Origin: Coffea arabica
Lineage: Eukaryota; Streptophyta; Magnoliopsida; Gentianales; Rubiaceae
Assembly: GCF_036785885.1 (NCBI RefSeq)
Contig: NC_092330.1
Coordinates: forward strand, 6,978,525-7,042,524
Direction: 5' to 3'
Length of the DNA stretch: 64,000 nt
Position 1 is the first letter of the stretch. Every line of letters starts with the position of its first letter. A model generated the notes under the pieces. The model saw only the letters and a list, made by a program, of their open reading frames with translations. It was not told the origin of the DNA and searched no databases. Shown piece after piece: positions 10,137-21,258 of this stretch. Both the position numbers and the translations under genes were made by a program.

Positions 10137-11896
10137 CTATCTAAAAGAAACCGAAATGATAAGAAAATCCGGTAAAATATATGAACAAATTGGTTACAGC
10201 TGTCAGATAAATGTTAATTTTTCATCTATTGACACAACCGTTTGTAATTTAATAATGCAGACGTTGATGTAGATGCATGAATGTAGATGCTTTAACCCAC
10301 TTTGGAAAAAAAAAAAAAAAACACTCAATCGACAGCTCATTCAAGCATTCCAGTTCTTTGCAAACCTCCTCTGTAGTCAGTTCCATTTTGCTCTTCAAAA
10401 CTCCAAGAAGTTTGGAATACTTTTTGTACTTGTACTTTAGGATCTTTTTTCGTGGAGTTCTTTGGAAAATTTCTTAGGAGCATGATCCAAACAACTGTTA
10501 AGAGTAAGAATCGAACTTCCACTAATGTTTTTAATTCTCTATGTATAAAGTTGAAGGCATTAGAACAAATTATCGTTATTGTAATAGAGATGCTGTAAGG
10601 AATCACACGAGCAGGCACAATGGAAAATCTAAAATTTTTATTCCTGCAGTAGATCATCCTTTGATTAAATGTATTTGACATAGAGTTAGTTTAAAAAATT
10701 ATCTCAACTCATGAAAATCTTCTTAAATTGGTGGACATTTGACGCAGAGGGTGACAAAGAAATCCACGCAGAGGGTGACATTTGTGTATACAAAACAAAT
10801 TTCCTATATCTCAAAAATATCTTTTTAGCCAATTAAGCGAGTGGTGTAATTAGGAATTTGAGATATTAGTACGAACTTTGTAATTGTTGAAGGAAGGCCA
10901 TGACGAAGATTGTTGATTCGTAAAAGCCATCAGTATTTCAAAAAAATACAAATCACTAGAGACTATACTGTAAGTTTCTAAATCTCTAAGGAGACAAATC
11001 ACTAGACTATTACTACCTTGTGCTATTTGGAGCATGGAAAAATTGAGACATGTCCATATGAAAAATTAAGCTGCCATCACCTTGCAAGATGGCGAAAGCA
11101 TGTCCTGATGTACTAAATCTAGTTAGTCTTTCATCTCCATATCTCCTTTGTAGCAAAGGTGTAGAGGATATCTTCAGGAGGTTGGTCAATCTTCGGAAAT
11201 TGAGATGTCTATTTTCTGAATTACGGGATGATACTGGGAAGTGCAATCGGTTTCCAATACTGAATTTTCTAACCGATCTTGAGTCCCTCGACGTACTCTA
11301 CTCGGGCAGGATTGCTCTTCCTTGTAAGTTTGACTTCCCATTGAATCTCAGGAAGTTAACTCTGTCAAAGTTTCGCCAGCCATGGGATTGTATTTTGGAG
11401 ATTGGAAGATTACCAAACCTTGAGGTTCTCAAATTACTCTATAAAGCCTTTGAAGGGAAATTGTGGAAATGAAAGAGGGTGAGTTCCTTAAGCTGAAATT
11501 TTTGAAGCTCAACAGTCTGAACATTGCAGAATGGAATGCCTCTAGTGATCACTTGCCACAGCTTCAACACCTAATTTTGCAAAGTTGCAGGCAGCTCAAG
11601 GAGGTCCCCTCTGGTTTTGGTGATAGCTCTGCTTTGGAGATGATTGAGGTGCAACTCTGCACACGCTCTGTTGAAGAGTCTGTGAGATGGCTTCAGGAGG
11701 AACAACTTGAAATGGGGAATGAGCTGAAGGCCCTTATTGATCGTTCAGACATGGATTTCGATCAACTCCATAATTTCTGGTACAACTTTAGCCTGTTATT
11801 CCTTTTGAGCTGAGTAAATTGAAGTCTTTTTGCCACGAGTCTGTTTGTGCTACTTTTTTATACCTTCTCCATTACCAGTTTTTGGACACTTCAGCT
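10137..11896 (+). pseudogene. NLR copy 2: truncated R1-like NB-LRR pseudogene with its 5' region
   Basis: Homology to the first NLR gene starts in the upstream region (about 10137) and covers the start, where ATG has become GTG (10452), and about 100 coding bases to about 10555. It resumes at about 11023 with the LRR end (GGAGCATGGAAAAATTGAG). About 3.4 kb encoding most of the N-terminus, the whole NB-ARC and the first LRRs is missing; 460 bp of mostly unrelated sequence lies there instead. Within the LRR part a one-base loss near 11469 (GGAGATGAAA became GGAAATGAAA) shifts the frame, and the normal stop is lost by a one-base deletion (TTCTGATC became TTCGATC, about 11756). It cannot make an NLR. 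Its 3' flank is interrupted at 11897 by copia A and continues at 35309. Confidence 0.88.
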
Positions 11897-12286
11897 TGTT
11901 GTAAATAAAAGGAATATTTCAAAAGATCTTGTCCCACATTGGAAAACCAAAGGGACTTCTCATCATTTATAATAGTTAGTCTTTTATTGGGTTTATGTTC
12001 GGTTAGTAACTAGTATGGGCTCGCACGTATGAGAGGGAAGTTGAGTTGGGCCGTTTCAGCACAAATTGATGGATTTGTACCATTCCCCCTGCGTGTGGGT
12101 TAAACACAACCCAAGACAGTGTTCCTTCTTTTACATTTTTTTCAATGTTTGACAGTTTTACTTCTTTTACATTTTTTTCAATGTTTGACCAAGAAGATAA
12201 AATCTCATCCCATCAGTTATAAAAGTCAAACACGTTCACAACATTCTTTTGTTAACGTTGTTTTCTGTTGCACAAAATTAGGCACA
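11897..12286 (+). repeat. Copia A left LTR, 3' end deleted
   Basis: Matches the first part of the right LTR (34596 on) as far as TTAGGCACA (about 12285), then passes directly into gag-coding sequence. About 320 bp of LTR and the leader are gone, including the expected primer-binding site. It contains a local 36-bp duplication (CTTCTTTTACATTTTTTTC at 12125 and 12161) not present in the right LTR. The loss makes the element unable to be reverse transcribed. Confidence 0.8.
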
Positions 12287-13210
12287 TTGCGGTCGCACTA
12301 CCTTTGGCTCAGCCTTTGCCAGACATCTCCAAAATTGAAAATTTTGCCAATGAAAACTTCAGAAGGTGGCAAGAACGGGTGCACTCTCTACTCGACATTC
12401 ATGGAGTGGCCTATACACAAACAGAAGCACAACCAATTGCAACTATGGATGCCCAGACACAAGAATCCTAGCAATATACCAATAAGGTATGTCGACATAC
12501 TGTTTTACAAACACTTTCAAATGAACTGTTTGTCGTGTACTGTAGTTGCAAGGAGGTTTAGACAATTTGGGAAGCTTTGATAACAAAATTCATCGCCGAA
12601 GACGCCACCAAACAAAAATTCGTCGTGGAAAAGTACAATCAATGGCAGATGACAAAAAACAAAGATATGAAAGTACAAATCACAGAGTACCAAATGCTAC
12701 TCGAGGATCTGAAAAATGAAGATATAAATTTGCCCGAAAAATTTGTTGCTGGCATACTAATTGATCAGCTAGTGAAAGATACCCTAATTGAATATTCCAA
12801 CAGGAAGGAGTTAAGGACTGTCAAAACTAAGAAGATAGCTCGCAAAACTAACCTAGTACAAACCAACAATAAAAGGTACGCCAATAGATCCCAACATTAC
12901 AAATCCAATAATCCCAACTTTAAGAAAAAGAAAGGCAATTGCTATGTTTGTGGAAAACTAGAACACCATGCTGCTCAATGTAGACACCAAAAGAAAGGTG
13001 ACAAAGCAAATGCCAATCCTCCTAAGGTTAATTTAGCCGAAGGGGATGATATAATTGCTACAGTCATCTCTCAAGTCAACATTACAGCCCATGTGAAAGA
13101 GTGGGTAGTAGACTATGGGGTTACTCAGTACATATGTGCAAATCGAGAAGCATTTTTCTCCTATACTCCAACAAGGGATGATAAACAGGTGATCTACCTT
13201 GGAGACTCAC
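12268..13210 (+). pseudogene. Copia A gag and start of protease
   Basis: Gag of the copia type (UBN2-like), which would form the retrotransposon particle. It is read in two pieces, 12268-12471 and 12577-13210, separated by a stop at 12469 and a frame change. A CCHC zinc knuckle, CYVCGKLEHHAAQC, lies at about 12940-12981. Compared with copia B, about 24 codons are missing after LIDQ, an in-frame deletion. The protease start reads VVDYGVTQ where copia protease has DSG, so the active-site Ser is lost. The reading is cut off at 13210 by the solo-LTR insertion and resumes at 30993. Confidence 0.85.
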
Positions 13211-13779
13211 TATGACGACCCTACCTCCCCCTAGGCCATAGGCGGACCGCCTGCCCAACTCTCGCCAGGACTCACTCACTTACATTCTTGAAATAGTCTT
13301 TCACGCCTCAAGATAAATATAGAAGTTCCATTCATCTAAGAATTTCAACTTAATTTACAACCCAAAAGTGTAATATAGGATTTCATTACCAAATCTCCAA
13401 ATACATTTCATCTACAAAAGTACACGTATATGAAGATTATATACACTATTTCACGCTTACTTGCTCCGGCCTCCACTCTTATAAGGAAAACAAAACTAAA
13501 GGAATGAGCTACAATCCCAATGAGGTTCCTAAACATGCAATCAAGTAGAGAAATCATGGAAGTATTACATTTAACAATTTGCACAACTTGCACGGTAATA
13601 TACAGTCATTCAAGAAATAAACATTCAATCATTGGAAGGATGTGTGCTCACTTGGAGCCATTCATTCAGTCATTCAGTCACCGATCATTTCCCTTATTCC
13701 TCCAACATTTGAAAATATTTCCTTTATTCCTCCAATCATTTCCCTTACACACTCACTTATTGAAAATTCATTTAACGAC

Positions 13780-14508
13780 TGTAAGCACAAATTTTGTTGC
13801 CTAAAATAAAAGACAAGAAAATTCGCACAAATATCAAATTTATCGAATTAGATGATAAATAGGTTACAATCTCTGAAAATTCTTGAATCAAAGAAATTAA
13901 TCTCCTGATTCTTTTCTTCGAATAGCTTCAATTGAAGGGCCGAAAAGACTTGTTCTCCAATCGAAAGGGCGTTTCCTACAATTTCGGCGTAAAAAACAAT
14001 TGATTTGATGATGGTGTCAAACACTTGGAACCTCAAGTCTTCAACACCGATAGCAGGAGGATTTGTTTGACTTGATTTGGACTTAGATTTGAGGAAGAAA
14101 GCTCTTGAGAAAATTTGACAGAGTTTCTTCGGAAATTAGGAATTTTTCTCGTGCATTTGCCTTGAGGGAAGACCTTTATTTATAGCCAAATATATAGGCT
14201 AAATCTTCAAGAAAATCCTCAGAATCTTCCTGCATTTTGGATCACTTGTTACCAAGAAATCCATTTAACTTAGGCTTAAATAATGGGCCAACCCAAATAG
14301 TCCATTGTGAATTAATAAATCAATTAATTCACTCCAACTTAAGCGGACATTATGGATTTAATTTGATTTAATAGCCCATATAATATTGGCTCAATTTGCC
14401 AGTCCAAAACATGATGGACTTCTATAATTTAATTTAATTTAATCAAGATCGATTTAGTTTAAATAAATCTTGACTAAAATAAATTAAATAAATTTTTTTT
14501 TGTCTACA
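13780..14508 (-). repeat. Tat element 3' LTR
   Basis: A 729-bp LTR starting TGTAAGCAC and ending GTCTACA on the plus strand, nearly identical to 28144-28871. The inner side (14509-14522) shows AATGCCCCCACTTC, which on the coding strand is a purine-rich GAAGTGGGGGCATT next to the LTR, as expected for a polypurine tract. Confidence 0.93.
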
Positions 14509-14522
14509 AATGCCCCCACTTC
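14509..14522 (-). other. Polypurine tract of the Tat element
   Basis: Read on the minus strand, GAAGTGGGGGCATT directly precedes the LTR start TGTAGACA. A purine tract here primes plus-strand DNA synthesis in LTR retrotransposons. Its position confirms that the element is transcribed from right to left. Confidence 0.65.
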
Positions 14523-15185
14523 AAGACTCAATTGAAAGCTTGCTTGTCAAAGATTGAAATTGAGACTTGAAGTATTTGATGATGATTTTTATTTAATATA
14601 AAAGAAAGGCCTGGACCATTCCCTTTACATGAGAGGCTCACTAAGTGATTAAATTAATGTGTGGTCTACGACTAAGTGAAGTGCACAGGATCATTTCCTT
14701 TAGCACTACAGTGAAATCTCTGCTTCTATTGCAATTAGTCTCGACCCTCAGTGGCTTGGCAATTGCCAAAACCAATTCCATTATCCCAATGGCTACCTCG
14801 TTGATCTTTGAGATTCCAAATGTCCTAAGGCACTAGCCACAGACATTGCAAATCAAAAGTTGTTGAACGACTCACGGAAATGATACCAAAAACAATAAGT
14901 AATGCTCCACTTTCCAAAATCACTCAAATGCTTATGGTAACCGGCAGTATGTTGAAGCAAGAAATGGAAACATCCAATTGGGTATCACCACTTCCATTGC
15001 AACTTTTTCAAGCTTGCACTTGGAAAATTTTCTATGACCACGGCACCGCTTAAACATCTTCAACAATCAAACATGGCCACCAAATCATTCGGTGGAAACC
15101 TCCCATTCAATAATTATCGTGAGCTTACGCCTTAGACAACCGAACATGTTAACTTTCACCACCCTGCCGAATCCTATTCACAAGC

Positions 15186-15311
15186 AAATTGGAATTGATT
15201 TCTTAAACTTGATTTAAAGAAGTACCATTGCCGAAACTTGTAGCTTCCAAATTGGAATTAATTTCTTAAACTTGATTTAAAGAAGCACAATTGCCGAAAC
15301 TTGTAGCTTCC
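15186..15311. repeat. 63-bp tandem duplication
   Basis: Units 15186-15248 and 15249-15311 start AAATTGGAATT and end GTAGCTTCC. They differ at about three positions. Part of the fast-changing 3' region of the Tat element. Confidence 0.85.
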
Positions 15312-16944
15312 AATTGATTCATGTATAGAATCATAATGCCGTGGCTTCATTTGCTCAGAAAATTTTTTTTTAAGAAGTCATGAGGCCACTTTCCATTTGA
15401 TTTGCGTTTGATTCCATGACAATTAGATAACCACTTTCAACCATTTCCATTTCTCATGATGCGGCAACTAGTAGTCATCTAAATCGAGTCTTACGAGGAA
15501 GGAGTAATTGCTAGAATCAATGCCCAGGCAATTACCTTTGTCTGCCAAACAATGTTCATTAATTTGGGATTTGCCAAAACTCAAATTAGGCAACACAAGT
15601 TCACAACTTCCAACAGCTTTCCAACTTCAATGCAAATCCTTTGAAATCAATATGCAGCATCCGACTTGGCTACTGGACCCATATTTCCAGGTGGTATGAT
15701 TTCTAAAACAACCAAGACTTGCCCGAAAAAAAAAACTGCATTGAACTGAATGAGTGATTAATCACTATCATTGGGGGACTCAAGTTTCTGGACCACCGCC
15801 ATGCATTACTCCACTTTCCAAAACTCCTCAATTTTCTTTTCAGTATCTAGCAAAGTATTGAAACTAGAAAGTGCCAAATTCAGGAATATGGACTTTTCTA
15901 AATTTCAAAAGCTTCTTAAACCATATGATACCAAAACCAATTCTTACAACCTTGGAGTACGAAAGTTGGTTTCCTTGGACCTAACTTATATAAGTTCTAT
16001 ACAAAGTGGCAAAATTTACTAGAACATATCCCAACCACAGAGAAATTCTCCAGCTTTCTTGAAGAGCTACACCCGTAAGCTTCACACCAGGTAATTCACA
16101 ATTTCATCTGGAAACTTTCTTGCCAAGAAATTCAATTTTCTCATAATTGCTGTTGCTGGAATTTTAATTTTCTTGCACTTGTTGTTGCTGCAAATTGGGC
16201 TTCGCCAAACTTTAGTCGTTGTTAAAATCAATAGTGTAGCCTTGTACCCCCACTGTTTGTCAAATTGCTCCAGTGGTCTTGCAACTCATGCAATTGTACT
16301 ACAGTTTCCACCGAACACATGCTAAGTTCACCTCTATTGCATATGTTAATTCAGTGAGTGATGCACAATACTCATGAGACGTTTGGTGGCAACTGAAAAT
16401 TTGGGGAGGCTAGAAAAACTTCAACACTTCTTTTGCATGATAAAATCGATGAATATTGCTTGATTTGAACTCAATAGCTCTGTCTTGCCAACTATTCACG
16501 TTACCCCTCATAACATTAGAGAAGATGCATCTTAGCATGAGATTTGTTCCATGGCTTAATTTCCCCTTTCTTGGTATTTATTTCCACTAAAATTTCATCC
16601 TATATTGGCACTTTGCAACTTGCAGTTGGAACCACTATCCCCCGCGTAACACAACTTATTGGCCAAATTCAAGGACACTGAGGTTATTCAAGTAAGTCGT
16701 ACTGCCCTCACTTTTTTTTTTTTACCATCGCTAATTTGTTATTGATGGATTTTTTTTTTAAGGTTTCCCCTTGTACTGGCACCCTTTATCCGAGACAAAA
16801 TTGATGCTCCAATTGTGTCGGCGATTGTAGAGCCAAAACTCTTGGCATTCACAACACCAAGGTAATTGGCATGCTCCATGACTTTTACTTCTTGTCAATG
16901 CCGTTTTTTTTTTTTTTGCCACGAAGGGAGGATCTCTCGGTGGA

Positions 16945-17104
16945 CACTCAATTTGAAGAAGGTGCAACTGCAAACTCCCATGAGAGCCGTATTATGGCTT
17001 GAGGAGTACATGAAGGGGGTGTGACCACTCAATTTGAAGAAGGTGCAACCGCAAACTCCCACGAGAGCCATATTATGGCTTGAGGAGTACATAAAGAATG
17101 AGAC
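16945..17104. repeat. 81-bp tandem duplication upstream of the PMD gene
   Basis: CACTCAATTTGAAGAAGGTG occurs at 16945 and 17026, and both copies continue through GGCTTGAGGAGTACAT with few changes. It lies just before the antisense gene and may duplicate part of its leader or a small upstream exon. Confidence 0.8.
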
Positions 17105-17225
17105 ACAATTACCTACTTCAATAAAAACTCACCCAAAATTCAAGGAGTCTCTTACTATCTTCGATCATGCCATTTTCACCAACCTTTCTTTTTCCTTGCT
17201 TTTGGTGCAGGTTAGTCTTGATACA

Positions 17226-20200
17226 ATGGTGGTGTTTAAGGAAGTCACATTTTCAAATGAAAAGTATCTCCTTATCGCCGATAGTCATGATGACCCTGGT
17301 GACAAAGGGACAAAACTATTGGTTCATCTCCTTATACAAGGAACTTACTCTGGTAAGTGGCCTTCTCACCAGTACCCAGAATTGAATGACTGATCACTTG
17401 AATTTTATCAAGATGACGGCACGAAAGTCGACTCCTTGAGATCCCTTATTCATAGTAAGGAACCAAGGACAACTCCCTTTCAAACTCTTGGCAGGCGGAT
17501 CATAGACGGAGATGCATACTGGGGTCCTTCCTTGAGACTCAATGGTGCATTCAGTTACATTGAGAATTACTGGGAGTGGTTGGAGGATATTCTTGGCAGG
17601 AGCAAACAAGTGCTCCGTGAGAATTACTTGTTTGACGCCTTATATGCTTCACTTTTCACATACGATAGGAATCCCCATGTACTTAGGGCATTCTGCGAGG
17701 CGTGGTGCCCGAATACTAATACCTTGCATACATCTGTCGGGGAATTGTCTCTCTCACTTTGGGACTTGCACAAGTTAGGAGGATTTCCAATCATCGGGGG
17801 TATCTATGAAGAGGTAATCCCATGTACGGAGGAGCTAACTGGAGTAAATGAAAAGAAATTAAGACATATTCCACAAAGCTGCGAGTATTTGTTCGCGGCC
17901 TTACATCATCTTCAACATGGGGAATCCAACAAAGTTGGAGTTTCTGCTGCCCAATGGATTAAGTTCTGGTTTAAAGGCAAAACCAGATACTCAAAACCAA
18001 AGCAGAGAATGATAAGGAGGGCATCTCATGCTCAAGCGACCCAAAATCCGGATGGCGAAATTGGACAACCACGCAAATTTTCAAATCAAGACAATGGCGT
18101 ATTTGATACCATCGGAGTTAAACTTCACTTGCGAGAAAAAACCTATCTTGCAGCATTTATATCTTGCTGGCTCTGTATCTTTGCTTTATCAGATGAGAAC
18201 CTCCATTATATTAGACCATCTACTTTTAAAATGGCTAGTATGATGGTTGCCGGTCGTAAGACTTGCCTTGCTGTTCCTGTCCTGCTAAACATATACCGTG
18301 GGTTTGATAAAATTTCAAACTCAACTACCCCAGGTGTGCACGCGTGGCTTTTCTGGTGCACTACGTATATGCTTGATTAGCGAGTTATTTCTCTACCTAT
18401 TATTTGACTCCAAATACGATGCCTGGACCACCATGACCAACTATTCTGGAGAAGGTGGCGCACGATACTTTGATGAAAATAGTGCTCACGACCTCATTCA
18501 TCAGGGAGACAAAGCAACTTGGGGAATCACTTCTCTTGTGAAGAACCGCAATGAATTTTTTATTGACAATGGCAAATTAGCGAATCTCGAACTAAGTTAT
18601 TTTGTAAGCGCCTGCTCAAATTATTTAGTTTCGCATGCTGAAAGAGATTTTCTTGTTGAGTCATACAGTCCATACAGATTCGCGCGGTAATGCGGATTTT
18701 ATCAAATTCCTCCACAGGAACTCGGGGCAGATGTTCGTTCCACGAATCATGACTTGAGTCGAATACTCTGACGCACGGCCATTCGCAGTAAAACAGAGTC
18801 AAAGGTACTTTTTCCTAACTATCCCTTGAACGCTAACAAGCACACATCTTCAGGCTTTCAAACATGGTGGTCTATGGTGCATGATGATCATCTCCTCAAA
18901 GGGCGTGATGCTTTGATTAAAAGTGTCCAATCGAATGGGGAGCAGAAGAAGTCAAAAGAGAAGGAACTTGCAAACCTGAACAATCCTTCCAAGGTTGGCA
19001 ATAGTCTTGAAATGAAGCAAAAGACTATGAGAAGCAAGAAGGAAATTTTGAAGAGTTCAAACAATAATGCTACTACCCTTGAGGACCTTACTCCTAATGA
19101 AGAATTTTCGAAGAGTATTTCATTTCATCTTCCTTCAAACATTGTGAAGGCTATTGATCATGATTCTTGCAATTCACATGAGAAGAAGAAGAGCGAACCT
19201 TTTAATGAGGAGGATGAGCAATCCACCAGCACGGACCAACATTAGAATCGCAAGAAGTCAAAGGTAATGACTCTCCCCTTGGATGATATTGGTTTAGATC
19301 CCAAAGAACTCTTCAAAGACATTTCGGATATATCTGTGCCTGGTATAAGCCGTACCAATATTGTAAGGACCCTCCTTACCTTCTTTAATTTAGCATTTGA
19401 AATTTACTTGTTAATCTCATATTCATGATTTGTCTCATAACGTTTTCCCTACAGTTGGATGATCAAGACTTGATCTTTATTGATGATGGAGAACCAAGTC
19501 AAGTATCAGTTGAAGGACTTATTGCATTTAAACTTTTGGGCAAACAAGTGGTCAGTTCTACCCAACAAAATGGTGCTAGTGAGAATTTTAAAAAAACAGT
19601 AGAGGATGAAAATGTGATTCAGCAAATCATGTCACAGAAGGCGGAACATTTGACTCCATCGGCCAAAAGGAAATTCAAAGTTTTCGATCCACCATCGTGC
19701 CCAAGGGCACCTCAAGTGTCTGAATTTTGCCTCCAAAGTGTGATTTCAACATGCCACCGAAATTATATCCAAATGTTGTGAAATAACTTGAGGGTGATGA
19801 TATCTCAAACAGCCTTGGAGCGCATGCCTGCTCTTGAAATGAAAGTCAACGAGATCATGGAGGAAATGCAAAACTTCAATGCCACGGATATCTCAAATTT
19901 GCAAGGCCTTTTAAAGGTTTTCTTTGCAAATGCAGCTCGTTACGTGGCAGTGAAATCTTCTCTCTTAAATAAAATTTCAACTGAATCATATGATGAGTTA
20001 CTTTCTACGGCCACTCGACATCTTAGAGATGCTCAGAGTAAGGAGAAATAACAAGCGGAAAAGATCTCAGCACACATGTTGAAACTTAAAGAGATTGATC
20101 GTGAGAAAGTAGAGTTGAGGAAGCGACTTGAGTGCTTGGATACTCACAGGAAGGAGACGCTTTCACTACTACGAGAAGAGCAAGATGAGCTTACCCGAGT

Positions 20201-20345
20201 GCAAGACGTGATGGTCGACTTACAAAATGAAATTCGAAAGATTGAGGATTCCCCTCCCCTACTTGCTAAGGAGAATCAAACTTTGGACAAGATGCAAGCA
20301 TTACTTGAAAACAATCGAAAGGAGCTGTCGTCATTTGAATTTTAG
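17226..20345 (+). pseudogene. Antisense plant mobile domain (PMD/MAIN-like) gene with coiled-coil tail, degraded
   Basis: Starts at ATG 17226 after a probable 5'-UTR intron acceptor. PMD hallmarks follow in order: YLLIADSHDD, YWEWLEDIL, FDALYASLFTYDRNPHVLRA, ELSLSLWDLHKLGGFPIIG, then NYSGEGGARYFDE, VESYSPYRFAR and TWWSMVH (about 18860). These resemble the aminotransferase-like plant mobile domain, found both in plant proteins such as MAIN/MAIL1 and inside transposons. A Lys/Ser/Glu-rich tail follows, then an intron (19363-19454, GT-AG), and from about 19790 to 20345 a strongly charged heptad-like coiled coil. Damage: TGA at 17391, two frame changes near 18345-18410 with TGA for a Trp, TAA at 18688, TGA near 18770, TAG at 19243, and stops at 19779 and 20049. 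Extra antisense frames are known in Tat elements. The original role is unknown, and this copy cannot make a full protein unless several stops are bypassed. Confidence 0.8.
19363..19454 (+). other. Intron in the antisense PMD gene
   Basis: Donor ATT/GTAAGG at 19363 and acceptor TTTTCCCTACAG ending at 19454. The flanking frames join sensibly (GISRTNI before, LDDQDLIFIDDGEP after), whereas the interval itself is T-rich and non-coding. An intron in a gene carried by a retrotransposon shows that this strand is expressed as its own transcript and not as part of the retroelement RNA, where the intron would be in antisense. Confidence 0.6.
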
Positions 20346-20802
20346 GAATAGTTGCAATCTTTTACTTTGTTTCAAATTTTATCTTTTGTTAATTGTTCAA
20401 AGCATGTAGCTATAAGTACAGGCACTTCATAATGAAACTTGATTTTTTTTTCTTTTCATCATATTCTTGCAGACGCCCTCGTCTTTACTTACTCTTTCGA
20501 TAGCCACCATTTTAGGCTATCAACCATAGTATGAACAATTCCACCTTTACATAATTTTGATCACACCTGAAAAGGTAATTATTCAAATAATGTGGTAATC
20601 TGAATAACACACTTTCAAGTATATGTCACAAAATAATTCGAGTTGTCCTAAAGATGAACGTTCTCTTTTTTTTTTTATCAAAAGAATCATTCGGACAAAG
20701 ACTTTAGTTTTATAGGGTTGTAACTGAATTTAGAAGATACCTTCTAAGCTGCCTACATATCCCAAAAGAGAATCAAGTCACACGTAGTTCCCACCGTTCA
20801 CA

Positions 20803-21249
20803 GTTTACACTCTTGCGAGTCAGGAGTATCCTTTTGTTTACCACCTTAGATTTGATGGAGTGTTTCAGCAGTTTAACCACGTGTTACACTATTGGTGGTT
20901 GTTATCCACAGTTTTATCTCATGCGGGTTGGAGCAACATGCAGTTTACACTCATGCGTTATGGAGTATTCTTTTATTTACCACCTTAGATTTGGTGAAGT
21001 ATTTCAGCAGTTTAACCACGTGCTACACTATTAGTGGTTGTTATCCATAATTTTAACTCATGCGGATCTGGAGTAACATGCAGTTTAGACTCATGCGTCA
21101 TGGAGTATCCTTTTGTTTACCACCTTAGATTTGGTGGAGTGTTTCAGCAGTTTAACCACGTGCTACACTATTGGTAGTTGTTATCTACAGTTTTAGCTCA
21201 TGCGGATCTGGAGCAACATGTAGTTTAGACTCATGCGTCATGGAGTATT
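20803..21249. repeat. 140-bp tandem repeat array at the 3' end of Tat pol
   Basis: Slightly over three units with a period of 139-140 bp: CACCTTAGATTT at 20842, 20981 and 21121, with flanking CAGTTTA-ACTCATGCG and CAGCAGTTTAACCACGTG blocks. The array lies exactly between the 3' end of integrase (minus strand) and the 3' end of the antisense mobile-domain gene (plus strand). Tandem arrays in this part of Tat/Ogre elements are a recognised source of plant satellite DNA. Confidence 0.9.
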
Positions 21250-21258
21250 TCATTTTTT

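Larger units (their letters stand above)
14523..17200. other. Tat element 3' region: leader or promoter side of the antisense gene
   Basis: No protein I can support. The stretch is built from recurring short words (GCCGAAAC, CCAATTG, CATTTCCA) and holds two exact tandem duplications (15186-15311 and about 16945-17104). Lying upstream of the plus-strand mobile-domain gene, it should contain that gene's promoter and any 5'-UTR introns. An acceptor-like TTTTGGTGCAG precedes the ATG at 17226. Confidence 0.5.

Noticed and set aside
13848..14036. 62-codon minus-strand frame in the Tat 3' LTR as a separate gene
   Set aside because: It is the LTR counterpart of the frame that enters gag at the other end; no gene on its own.
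20803..21249. CRISPR-like array of repeats
   Set aside because: The 140-bp units are contiguous tandem repeats without unique spacers, and this is plant nuclear DNA.
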